DNA of 64,000 nt, taken from positions 4,650,001 through 4,714,000 of the forward strand of contig QYRS01000002.1 in assembly GCA_006503535.1 (NCBI GenBank), written 5' to 3'. Source of the stretch: Arthrinium phaeospermum (lineage: Eukaryota > Ascomycota > Sordariomycetes > Amphisphaeriales > Apiosporaceae). Below are positions 23,136 to 33,956 of this stretch, in pieces. The number at the start of each line of letters is the position of its first letter. Position 1 is the first letter of the stretch. Under the pieces are notes generated by a model. The model was given only the letters and a program-made list of their open reading frames with translations, had not been told where the DNA came from and did no database searches. A program made the translations under genes and the position numbers.

Positions 23136-23707
23136 CAGGAAAGTACCCAGATTTTTGTAGGGCAATTGGTGATGGGAGGTGCCTATCCGGACACGAAAAT
23201 AGTGGAAGATAATGCATTGTGGTAGTTGGGGGCGGGGCAGTAAGAATGATCTTGTAGGTGGCCCATGCAAGGGGTCCTCACTTTTATCCCCTTTTAAGTC
23301 ATAACCACGACCTATTGGAAATGGGGTCCAAGGTCCACTCGCTACGTACCAATCTGATCACTGATCACAGTAATTTGAGAAAGCCCCCAAAGCTTGATGC
23401 AGTGACCGCTAACTGAGTACCTTACGAATGGGCCGCTGCCTCTCATCTACTCGGAAGATGAAAGCCAATCAACAAAGTTGAAAAGTTTGAATGTGGTGAG
23501 TGATGAGATCAGATATTGAGAAGACTAGAGTACCTAGAGCACGTTTATTTAGGATTGAATGCAACTCTGACCACTGCTACGACTCACACAGGCCTAATGC
23601 CTGTTGCAGAAAAGTGAACATCGTTTTCAAACGCATGCCCAATGGGGATAATGTATTTGAGGATTCAAAACTGTTTCCAGTAGAGACTGGTCGCGATTGC
23701 CCCTGAT
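23136..23707. other. Intergenic, no gene seen
   Basis: This 0.57 kb stretch separates the start of the unknown gene from the stop of the DUF7580 gene, both leftward. A 68-codon open frame at 23500-23706 has no recognisable content. Promoter of the unknown gene expected near 23140-23350. Confidence 0.4.
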
Positions 23708-25458
23708 TCAATAAACAAGAATCCCCGCCTGTTTCTCTGTATCCAACGCATCGCAATTCTCTTTCAACGGTTTGATGATGTTTTCGCAGTATAGCCTCTG
23801 AAATTCCTTCTCATGCCAAAACCGGAGCCTGCCAGAGCACACAGCTAGGCACTGCTCGATTGCCTTCAGGTGGTTGAGTGGAAGATGGTTTGACGACTTC
23901 TCCACCCACCGGATAGCCGCGATTCTCTTGGCCTCTGGGGAATCCGCCACTTGGACACCCATCTTCTCAGCACAGAGTCCTATTGGTTTGTGATTCCATA
24001 TCTCCAAGAGCAAAATCGCCAAATCGAGCAGAAGAGACTTCGGGTCAAGCTCGTCGGCTCCGTCAACCGACTCTTTGGTACAACGATGTATGCTTTGTTC
24101 CATATACGAGAAAAAGATAGCTTCTTGCTCATCTGGAAGAAGCGAAAGCTTCAAAGATTCGCTGCTTATTCCTCGACTCAACCACCGTGTCTGCCGCAAC
24201 TGTAAAACTGAGGACGCCGCCTCAAGTGCCAAAGAGGTCTTCTGTTTCGGAGTAAGCCGGAGGTCGTCATCAGGTGCATGTTTCAGAAGGAAACTATAGA
24301 GAGACGTGGCAGAAACAGGGGCTCGGTGAGGCTCCTGGTATTCTCGATGACCTCCGACCATCAGCCGCGTGTGGGCGAGCTGTAAGTTCAAGTGTCGACA
24401 AGCAGCCGTTGCTTCTCGAATGCTCTCGCATATGTTAGTGACCTGCTCGTATAGGTGGGGACTGGCGATGGATTCACTGAGCGTGATGACGGGTACTTCG
24501 AGTCGAGTTTTCTTCGCGATGTTCTCACGTGGGCCACTAAAGTCTGGTGCTGGTGCTGCTGCGTAAGATGAAGCCTCTATGTAGGCCTCTTGGAGTTCGC
24601 CTTCCCAGTCAATCATAACGTTGAACGTCGTGTTGCTCGATGTCCCTTTCCCATATGACTTCTTAACCCCTTTCAAAGTCGTTCGGTGGTCCAGACGAAT
24701 CAACACTCGGTGCTCCTCGCAGGTGCATGTGCAAGCGTTGCATATCGCAGGGTAGAGCGACAAGGCGGCTTGTCGAACTCTGTCAAACTTCTGAGCCATC
24801 ATTTGAGCTTCATGGGAAGCCTGTCTCGGTATCTCTTCTTGCTGGGTCTTCTTAGCCTTCTTGACGATCTCTTTTATTGACAGTCTGTCTTCGCGCAAAT
24901 CTTCCACGAGCGCACTCAGGTCGTCTCTCTTCATGGTGAAAGAAACTTTCCCTTTGATAGATATCTTCCCCGAGGTACTGCATTCCAATATTGATTGCAG
25001 GTCATCTCTGGAGGCCTGAATAGGGTTAGTTGGCCTGGATCTGTGTGAATATATGTCCAACTCACACTGGGTAATCTGGTGATGTGGTGGAGCTTAGCAG
25101 CGATCCTTTTTAAGCATGTTTCGTACAGTCGCACCGTATCCAGGAGACTGTCGTACAGTATCCCTAGGTACTCTTGGATGTGCCTGCTGGTTTTGGCATC
25201 GCGCAGGATGCTGATGCATTCATTCTCTGTAGGATCGCCTCCGATAACATCATCGATGCCCACAGCCTTGAGCAAGTCTAAGATCTCCAAATAGAAGAAC
25301 TTTTGCTGGACCTTCAGTCTGATGATAAGGGTACTGAGTAGGCCGCGCGATTGACGAAAAGTATCCCACATACTTTTCCCATCTTTGTAATGCTCGAGGG
25401 CTGAGATCAACAGTGGGATAGCCCCAAGAACAACTCCGCAAACTTCGAGGCCCGACAT
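23708..25458 (-). CDS. DUF7580-type protein
   Basis: Two exons (25458-25066 and 25015-23708, intron 50 nt) encode 566 residues. The N-terminus MSGLEVCGVVLGAIPLLISA followed by LEHYKDG is the hallmark opening of a large fungal family carrying DUF7580, whose first helix resembles those of HeLo/HET-type signalling domains. A charged helical stretch (about 150-185) and a Cys cluster CNACTCTCEEH (about 200) follow; the C-terminal half contains LAILLLEIWNHKPIG, the conserved DUF7580 core, and a predicted helical tail ending EKQAGILVY. Family function is unknown; members are numerous and variable in moulds and are often near incompatibility-type genes (family knowledge). The start is fixed by the conserved N-terminal motif rather than the upstream in-frame codons. 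Confidence 0.82.
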
Positions 25459-25738
25459 TGCAAAACCAAACAATGATAGTTTAGCCGGCCCATATCGAGA
25501 AAGTTCAAGTCACTGGAAAGGGTTTTGGGGTCAACAACGTAATTACTCAGAAGTGCCACTGTACTGCATCGGCTGATTGTGGTTCTACCCCGCATCAGCT
25601 TACTCCACCCCCCCCCCCCCCCCTTTCATGCCGGCAAGGCTAGAATATCCATCTCGCCTCTCTGTGTGTTTCCATTGTCATCTTCTTCAACTTGGCGGGA
25701 TCGTTCAGTTTTGGCTGCCTATTAGAGTCACAAGTAAG
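25459..25738. promoter_or_regulatory. Divergent promoter with a poly-C tract
   Basis: A compact 280-bp divergent promoter region between DUF7580 (left) and the C2H2-bHLH gene (right). It contains an uninterrupted run of 16 C at 25608-25623, which may be unstable in replication or miscounted in sequencing. The region just before the right-hand ATG is pyrimidine-rich. Confidence 0.5.
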
Positions 25739-27786
25739 ATGGCTTCCAACCAACTGAGGATCATCGGTTTGGGCATTACCAAGTCCTTCGACTGGTTGGC
25801 TGCCCAAGACACAGCGATACCGAGAACAGATATAACCATCGAGAGTGAGAGATTCAAGATATGGGCACACAGTCTAGGACTTCATCAAGGAGGCCATGCG
25901 TCCTTAGACTATCGGCTTCGAGATTCGGTGCCCATACAAGAACTTTGTCTCGAGTTGCTGAAAGATCTCCAGGAACAGCTGGGCAACTTAACTTCGATAG
26001 CTCGCGGAGACAGACCTCCAGTGGAAGAACAGAGATTTCAGGCCAGTGAACGGGCCCCTGGCGACTCCGACAAGGCATCTGATTCAAGCCAAACTTCGAC
26101 CGAGTCACATGGGAGCATCGGATCGTTCAAAGAGATCAACTATCGAGTTGCGAGTCTGAAGGAGGCCCTGGACACCTTGTATAGCCTGGCTACGAAGATA
26201 CGGAAACCAAATCACCGTCCCCAGCGGACAATCCACCAGCTGTGCAAGCACACACCAGCGGATGCAAGAGAACATTTCATCCACGACGGTGAGCAGACAG
26301 AAGCACGGGTTGTTTCATACATGCTCTATAAGCAGCTTATTGATGGCTTCCATCCCAAGGAGTCGGACACTGAGATAATCCGGCTTTTTCAAACATACAC
26401 GTCGACGGATAGGTGGTTGATTCAGCGGACCGGTGCTGCCAACTTTCGTCGTAAACAGCAGTTTATTTACTGGGAGGAACATGCAAGAAGACTTAGCAGA
26501 CCACAAACACCCAGCCATGTTCCGCAAAGGAAAGCCAATCTCAATCCAGCAGGAGCCGAATCCGCTCCAATATCAAGCCCATCAATAGGGGCTTCCGCTA
26601 CTCCAATCGATCCGAACTCTATCAAGCCTGATGATCTGAGATCCGATGTAACCCAGCAAAGCCGTGCTTCAACTCTCATCGGTCCAAGAGGGGAGAGGAT
26701 CTCGTATCCACGACCGCCAGATATGCCACAGCGCGGACGATACTTCTTTTGTCCATACTGCAAGATATGGTGTCCTGTCCGGTACTTGAACGCCAATTCA
26801 GCCAAGAATTCGAAATTAGGAAAGGATAATAAACTATGGGAGTGAGTTCTCAATGCCTCTTCCTCTGCTACATCTACACAAACACACAGACTTTTGCTCC
26901 TGGGCTCGGGCTGTCATACTAATAGTCCTATAGAAACCATGTGGACCATGACTTACAGCCTTATCACTGCACATATAAAGATTGTAATGATTCGGGTAGA
27001 CTATACGGAAAGCAGCAAGAATGGATCGGCCACGAACGCCAGCATCGACATGTGTGGCACTGCCAACATCATGGCGAAGAATTTGAAACACAATCTGATT
27101 ATGAACTCCATCTCAGGCGAGCCCATCCTTCAGCAAGTCCAGAACAGTTCTCTCAAGATCTTATAACTTCAGCTGTTGGCCCATCTGTCCATGCCCGCCG
27201 AGACTGCCCTTTTTGTTCATCGCCTTTCTCAGATGTCCCCAGTATGGTAAAACATGTGGCATACCACCTTAAACGGCTAGCGTTCGTCTGCATGCCAATC
27301 GTTGAAGACAACCGAAGCGACACCACCACTCATAGACGATCGTCGGAAAGCCATGCTGTTCAGAGGAATTGGAGAGATGGTTCCATATCCGACGACTTCG
27401 ACGAAGAAGAAAACGCCTCATTTGCTGAAATCAAAGCTTCTATGGATAACCATGGCCATACCTCCGAGTTGAAGACCAGCAAGCTCCAAGATGCCTTCTT
27501 TCAAGGCCGTAATTACGATATAAATCAGTGGCTTGGAGACGTCAATGACAGCCTGCTATACTCTGTAGACTACACGTCGCCACTACCAGAGGAATACCAA
27601 GCTGAGCGTGAAAATCATATCAAAAATGAACGGGAGAGACGTACGGTGATGAAAGAGGGCTTTGACGACCTCCAGGAAATCGTTCCAAAACTGAAGAACG
27701 GCGGTTACAGTAAGAGCACAATTCTGCAGCTGGCAGGGGAATGGCTCGATGACATACTGAAGGGGAACGAGTTGTTATCTCGCTAG
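25739..27786 (+). CDS. C2H2-type zinc-finger protein with C-terminal bHLH domain
   Basis: Two exons (25739-26841 and 26934-27786, intron 92 nt) encode 651 residues. The N-terminal third is a helical region seen in many fungal C2H2 proteins (block YWEEHARRLSRP at about 245-260). A Cys/His-rich region follows: FFCPYCKIWCP before the intron, then CTYKDC, WIGHERQH, HVWHCQHHGEEF and CPFCSSPFS with HVAYHLKR after it. This is the atypical fungal zinc-finger array. The last 60 residues contain NERERRTVMKEGFDDLQEIV, a loop, then KSTILQLAGEWLDDIL, which is a basic helix-loop-helix with the E-R-x-R-R basic signature. The combination suggests a nuclear DNA-binding regulator, but the N-terminal family is also found in signalling proteins. 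The intron is confirmed by frame across LWENHVDHD. Confidence 0.8.
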
Positions 27787-29097
27787 CAAGGCTGGGTAGC
27801 ATCGGGAGTCGAGACCGCTTGTCGGTTTATATCCTTGAATCTTTGGCGGTCGTGAGCCGTAGTAATGATATAAGGAATGAACGAGGAAAAATATGAATTT
27901 ACGGTCTTATTCTCCAAGCCACCCTTTGTAGTATGCTACCAAATCTGGACATCTTCCACTCCATTTATAGCTTCCTAGGTCAAATTAACTAATCGTTGGC
28001 ATGAATGATTCTTAGTGCTCCTCTCTTAAAATTTTATTTTATCGTAAAGCTTAGTAGATTGGTTTAGTTTACTCTAATGGGTACATTACCCACATCGACA
28101 GTAATAAGCAAGATTCGAGTGAGTAATCGTTACATTTGATGTTTGACTCCCATTTGACTATGTAGCCTCTGGATAGGGGTAGTCCTGCCTTCTCCATTTT
28201 CTACACGATGGGGCTACATGGCAGTTCTAGATGCCCATTGGCAGTTGCAATCCCTGTACCAACGACCTATCAGTCTAAAATGAGGCTGGAAAAAGGATGG
28301 GTTGGGCATCACAGCTGCCCAACTCTAGTACAGCCTTGAAGCATTCGAGTTCCAAGAGATGCCACGTGGTTGGGCCATGTTCAATGGGCTTCACTCATCG
28401 CTGTGTTTTTGCATTCCAAGCTGATATGCTCCTTGCCGTCTTCCTTCGAGTCCTCTAATAATAATGTATTACTTTCGCATGAGATCACTTTTGCATCATA
28501 GAGCCATGGCTCACACAGAACCTTCATGGAATTCAACAGCCTGGAGTATTGATTATGTCATGTGCCAAGGTCGATTCAAACGAAAGCCGGTGTTTAGACA
28601 ATCTGATCTAAGATTACACCAAGAAGTCAGAAACTTTGCCCCCTTTCCAGCCAATGACAAAAGGTTGTGTCTCACAGTCTTTTGACGTAGCTCGTAGCAG
28701 CGACCTGTCTGGTGACCCTCCCTCTCAACACTCACTAAGCAACCACTGGATGAGAAATGCCCAATGTATGCTCAATTCTTGGCGAGCCGAGATTACCGCC
28801 GGCCAATGAGATTGGCAAGCTTCGGTCTTTTCAGATCACATGCCCTCCTTCCGTGCTCACGACATTGCCACCAAGACGTGTGTTGTGGTAAGGGCGAGGG
28901 ATGCTTCTCATGTACGAATTTCGCTCTTCGTGATGTTAACAGCAAATACTTCAATGAACTACCAGTTTTGGGATTTGGGCATGTTGCCATGTTGGAATCC
29001 GCGTGTGCGCGTTAACCCCTGGATGCATCTGATCGCGCGAGGTGCAACTTACTATCGGAACTGTTGGTAAAGTGACTTCGAACCTGTCTCTTCTGAG
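27787..29097. other. Intergenic, AT-richer, no gene seen
   Basis: This 1.3 kb stretch follows the C2H2-bHLH gene and includes a noticeably AT-rich patch around 27840-28140. Short open frames at 28464-28685 and 28764-29070 have no recognisable residues or splice extension. Confidence 0.4.
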
Positions 29098-29304
29098 CTA
29101 TATCTTGTCAGCCACGGATTCGAGATAGGCTTCAAAATCTACCAAGTTCCATACCTGCACGGAGTATCTCCCAGGATAAAGCTTGTTGAGCTCCTGTAAC
29201 AGCATTTTGCTGGTGACCTGGCTCGTAGAGACAGTGGCCCTTGAGCCCCCCTTCCCCATTTCACGGAGCTTGATGCTGCTGTCGTTGATGACGAGATAGG
29301 GCAT
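29098..29304 (-). CDS. Possible small protein (first exon sure only), LFPG-like
   Basis: An open frame of 68 codons from ATG 29304 reads MPYLVINDSS at the start and contains LLQELNKLYPGRYSVQVWNL. The L..L..LYPG.Y.VQ pattern resembles the small proteins at 19131-19699 and 33210-33580. A possible GTATGG donor follows SVQ, so the true 3' part may be spliced and differ from the frame given. There is no further evidence that it is expressed. It could be a remnant of the same small family. Confidence 0.3.
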   Translation of the reverse strand: MPYLVINDSSIKLREMGKGGSRATVSTSQVTSKMLLQELNKLYPGRYSVQVWNLVDFEAYLESVADKI

Positions 29305-30930
29305 CTTTGCGACTTTCACACCGATTCTAGGGGAGACCAAGGGACAATGGTAGTTCTGTTCGTTATGGGGCGATTTGGGAGAAAGGAGTGTGTGTTTCCC
29401 CAAGAACAACATTATTTACAAATGTGCTACCGGCATATTTATTATTATCGCATCCAGCCACACGTGTTTTTGTGTGCTAGACTCAGTACCCTACAGCGGC
29501 TAAGATTGGCCCGAAATTGCGACCAACCACCGACAAGGATGGGGGGTCAGCCCTAGATCCGTAATAAGACACCGAGTTGCATACTTAGCGATGGAATCCC
29601 TACAAATACCTACGGCCCCCCAGACCCTTCGTTTCTTGCGATCTCTATTCTCATGTTATGTTTGGGCGTCGACTCTAGGTATGAATGCGGGGTTGAGTAA
29701 AGCCTTATATTCCGTGGCGTCCTCCATTCCCTACCATTTTGTTTGCCTGAAAGTGGTTGAGCCTACGACAAGGCGACAACACAGAAGGGAAGAGAAACGT
29801 CCAGTAGCTCCGAGGCTTTACGTATTCAATCAATAAATGTTCGGGGCTTTGTCAGACGAAGGGGTGGTATTTCCATTTGCTACACAATCTCGTATTGCGC
29901 AAGGTTGTATTCGGGTAGCGTAAGGCATATTTCAACTGCGTGCCAATCAGATACCTGGACGGGATGCGGTCGCAAAAACGCCGCCATCTCGGGGGCTGGA
30001 AACACTGCCCATGCATGGCGCCTGAATCCGAAGGTCTCATTCCTAGGGCACTCCATCCCACCCTCCCTTCCTTCACCTCCAAATTTATTTCAATAGATCA
30101 GCCTACTCCAACATCCATAAGCAGTCAGCACCCCCCAAAGCAACTCTCTGTCGACAATGCCACCACATCTCCTGGACATTGCCACCATTACGATAAGGCT
30201 CGACTGAGTAACCAAACCGGATGATTGGCGGATAGATGAAATCCTACCCTTTCTTGAAGATGGTGTCACGTTCCCTCGGTCGCAGTGCTGATTGCGACCA
30301 TATCATCCAACCACACCTTGAATACCGAGCCGAGCGTCCCCAGGGTCGTGACCTTTCGACCCATTGAGCCGCTATTGACAGTTTAAAGTATGGATCATCC
30401 CCTTTGAAGCATTGATAGTGACCGGTGAGAGCTATCTACTTCCGGTTGCGACGAGAGCATCCTGCATCTTACATGGCTGATTTGAGGGTGTGTGGTGCGG
30501 GGTGGTGATTGGAAGATTTGGTGATCGAGAAGCAGCCAGGCAGCCAGGCAGCCAGGCAGCCAGGCGCAGCCTCTTACCATCCCAGCATCAGGAGCATTAA
30601 CTGATCCTGATATGACTTTCCTGGGACAGTTTGAGACCATAGCCACCATAGGAGAATGCGGCTCAAAATCAAAGTAGCCTTAAAATGGCGTGCATGCTTA
30701 AGCCGCCCGCTACTGGCTCAGGAAACCCAAGCAGGGTTGGAGAAATGAAGCTGACGCTGATCTCGCAAACGCGATTTGTTTCTAAAAGTCCTTACTTATG
30801 TTTTGATTGCTCGCCTCGCAGCGCCTGCTCCGTTTGAACACTTCTCCCTTATCATTCTTTCTCCTATCGGGAACGATCCCTGTACGTGGCACTCCGGCAA
30901 TCATCAAACGATCAGCCTAGTATTGTTACA
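29305..30930. other. Intergenic upstream of kinase-like gene
   Basis: This 1.6 kb stretch has no supported gene. It contains a four-fold direct repeat of the octamer CAGCCAGG near 30533-30567. The kinase promoter must lie in its right part. Confidence 0.4.
30533..30567. repeat. Octamer tandem repeat (CAGCCAGG)x4
   Basis: Four consecutive copies of CAGCCAGG are visible, ending in CAGGCGCAGCC. The repeat lies about 365 bp before the kinase ATG and is not in a coding frame. Confidence 0.85.
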
Positions 30931-32991
30931 ATGGATCAACTTAAAAGAAATTGGAGTAGGATGGAGATTAAGGATCATCCCAGGGTTCAACATTGCTTCG
31001 ATCGAGGCAACAGTTTCTTTGACGAAGATGTACCAATGCTCAAACGACCGCAATACAATCTTACAACCTACACCGAACAGAACCGGAAGGATATCACCAA
31101 GCAATTGAAAGTCGAGCTCTGGGACGCGATTGAGAATCCACCGGAGTGGGGAGGTACCACGACTGTTTACTTGCCACGCCGCAAGTTGCGCAGCATCGTT
31201 ACCCCTGAGCGTGTCGGGTGCATCATTTCCGGCCTTGAATCTGTCAACGACTACGAAGTTGAAACGCTTGTGCACGCAGCTTTCCACGGTGGATCAATTG
31301 GCGGTACTCACAGGAAACCAAGTGTCAAGCTTCTCGCTGCTCTCGTCTGCTGCGGGGAGGTCGACAGCTACCTGGACCTAGTGAATAAGGGCGTGAGCGA
31401 CATATGTCTACCCCCTGTGTACGACAAAGGTCAGATCAAACTCCCGTTGAGATGCCAAAGCCAAGAGTGCCAAAATAGCCACACATTTCTGGGAGGTGTG
31501 AGCATCGATGTCCGAATCAACTTTTACCAATGGGCCTACCGTCTCAACGCACCATATTTTAAGAGTGCCAGCTTTGGTACAACCGACCAAGCACTGCATC
31601 ATCACTACGTACTGAATGTCGACGACGTCCTCCCGATTGTCTCGAGCGAACATCATGAACACGGAACCTCCACCAGTCGGAATCGAACGGCTACCAAGTC
31701 TTCCGAAGCGAAGGGGCCCCAAGAGGGCGGGTTCAGTATGGTTACGCGCGTCCAGTTTCACCCTGACCATTATAACTTCGGACCAAAGGTAAGTTCATAC
31801 CCTAGGCTTCATGGAAACGCGAGGCCTCCAATATGATATGTTACCTGATCTCCACAGGGGTTGCTTAGGCTCGTACTCCAAAGGACTGACAGGTATTGTA
31901 GGGCGGCCAGAGAGACTGCGCATTTGCATTGAAAAGGCTTCATGCATCAGACGAAACCAGTTACAGTCGCGAGGTCGCTTCGCTTCTCACATTCATTGGA
32001 AATGAAAACAAACACCTGGTTCAGCTTCTGGTTAGTTTCGAGGTCCAGAGCCACGGCAACGGACCACCTCGATACTACTTGTTGTTCCCGTGGGCGGACG
32101 GGACTCTTTGGGACTTTTGGAAGCTGAACGATGCGTTGGATCACAGGGTCAGCCTTTCTAAATGGATGTCAGATCAATGTCATCGGTTGGCCGAAGCAGT
32201 CGAGTTCTTTCACAATGAGCGCATAAAGCATTTGAGATTTCCCGACGACCAAGCACAGCAGGAAGAGCTTTATGGCCGACATGGTGACATAAAGGCGGAA
32301 AATATTCTTTGGTTTAAAAGGCAAAGCCGACTAGTATTGTAAGTCCATTTCTTTCTCTTTTCGATTATGCTGCATCTCCCGCTCACGGGGTTCTTCGATT
32401 GTTTGGCTACACCCTGTGTTGCTACGAAGGCGATGCTGACCAAATGTCTATGATAGGAACGACTTTGGACTCGCCCGTCTTCATTCTAAGATCTCACGCT
32501 CAATGCAAGATCCAAATGGTATGCCGCGGACAGAAACATACAGGGCACCCGAATTTGATATGCCCGACAGTAAGATTTCTCGGTCTTCCGACATATTCTC
32601 GCTGGGATGTGCCTTCTTGGAGTTCGCCACCTGGTTTGTCGAAGGTTTCAAATCGGCAGACGAGGATTTCGTGGATGCAAGATCGGAAAAGGACCCTCAT
32701 AATCCTCAGTATACGCTGGATACTTTCTTCAGAATCGAGGAACAATCCGGCCACAAGGTCTCCGTGATAAAACCGCAGGTCAAAGATTGGATCCAGCGGC
32801 TACGGGATCATAAAAACTGCACCCAGTATATCGCGGACTTCCTGGATCTCATTGAGGAACATATGCTCAATCCGGATCCCAAGGGACGTTGGGAGTCAGG
32901 CAGAGTTGTTGGCAAACTCTTGGTCCTTCGGAAAAGCTGCCACACAGATACAACGTACTGGAAAGATCCGATTCATCGAGGAGCACGGTGA
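30931..32991 (+). CDS. Fungal protein kinase-like protein (HGD catalytic loop)
   Basis: Three exons (30931-31788, 31902-32338, 32457-32991) encode 609 residues. The N-terminal half is a fungal-specific helical region. The kinase domain begins with the glycine-loop remnant EGGFSMVTRV (about 270), rebuilds the ATP-site Lys in FALKRL (about 294-299) exactly across the first intron, and carries HGDIKAENILWF as catalytic loop, NDFGLAR as the DFG segment (rebuilt across the second intron) and YRAPEF. Arg of the usual HRD is Gly here, a normal feature of this fungal group that predicts activation-loop-independent activity (inference). It is a soluble Ser/Thr kinase-like protein of unknown substrate. 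Its relatives are common in variable regions near CorA-like and DUF7580 genes. Confidence 0.85.
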
Positions 32992-33209
32992 GGTCACAAC
33001 AAGGCGTCAAAGGTTTCGGGTATCGGTTTTGGTCGATCGTGTGTGCGTTGCCGCACAATCTGTTGTATTCATTGGCGTTGTCTGGAGTTACAGGCGCAGT
33101 GTGTCTTCTTATACCCAAATGCAAATGCAAATGCAAATCTCGATAGCAATTCTGGTTCATCAATCATTAAATCGTCGAAATATCCCTCCAGCACCCCGAT
33201 CTGTGGAGG
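32992..33209. other. Convergent intergenic with AAATGC repeats
   Basis: A short convergent gap between the kinase and the leftward small gene. It contains the hexamer AAATGC three times in a row at about 33117-33136, with no coding content. Confidence 0.45.
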
Positions 33210-33580
33210 CTACGCCTCATAGTGTTGATAAACATCGCGATCCAGCGATTGCAATTGAGCCTGGCCTGGGTCAGCAGGCAATTGAATTGAAAATGGCTAT
33301 TTGAACACACCGGAGTCATTTGTGTTGGCAGACAAACTATCCATCTTTCTTTTCGCAGCTGGTTGTTCCCGATGGTGTCAATTGCGATGTCCGAATTTGC
33401 CTTGCGAAGGTTGGGCACACACACCTTGACCTCCCATTTCCCCTCCCCAAACAACCCGTCGAGGGATTGTTTCAACTTCACCTGGCTCCGATACTTCTTT
33501 CTGAGGACATGTTCGTACAACTTTGGGGCGGCCTGAGGCTGCGAGGCGTACTTGGGAGGAGGATTCATTGTATCAGTCAT
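33210..33580 (-). CDS. Small spliced protein of unknown function (LFGEG/W..P-type)
   Basis: Three exons (33580-33425, 33358-33311, 33260-33210) encode 84 residues. Splicing is frame-perfect and joins the blocks LDGLFGEGKWEVK, LRKERWIVCLPTQMTP and AQLQSLDRDVYQHYEA. The result is a compact pattern: a Pro/Gln-rich N-terminus, a LFG.G.(W/Y).V strand, a W.V..P..(L/M)T strand and a final short helix. I know fungal small proteins of this kind but no assigned function. Donors are GTGTGT in both introns, weaker than average, and the final acceptor has a competitor seven bases upstream that breaks frame. The gene diverges from CorA-like copy 2, 376 bp away, mirroring the pairing of the other small gene with CorA-like copy 1. 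Confidence 0.6.
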
Positions 33581-33956
33581 ATTGTCCTTCCGTGGTTGTG
33601 CACCTTGAGCGAGTTCGAAGTGGAAAATCTACCCCGAGGTTGGGGGCGCAGCTGGGTAGCATCAGCCCGGCCACGTCGGGCGTTCTGACGGTCACATGGG
33701 GGGTATTGTACCTCGCGCCCCAGTTCTGTGGTGTGGGTGTACTTACTGGGCCACTGCAGGCTCGAAAGGCATAAGCGGCATGGCCAAAAGTCAGCCTGCA
33801 GCAAAGCAGTGGCTAACCGGCATAAGGGGCCAATCGGGGCGCAGAGCCGAGTGGCTATGCTCTGACATGCCCGTCATACTTTAGGACCGCGGATCAAACA
33901 ACAACGCCCTAGCAACTTCTAAACTTTCCATCCAAGCAAACATCGCATCGACGAGA
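33581..33956. promoter_or_regulatory. Divergent promoter between small gene and CorA-like copy 2
   Basis: This 376-bp interval separates two divergent starts and must serve both genes if both are expressed. No distinct TATA or operator is clear by eye. Confidence 0.4.

Noticed and set aside
30533..30567. CAGCCAGG repeats as a possible CRISPR or regulatory array
   Set aside because: Units are contiguous without spacers, and the genome is eukaryotic; this is a simple tandem repeat.
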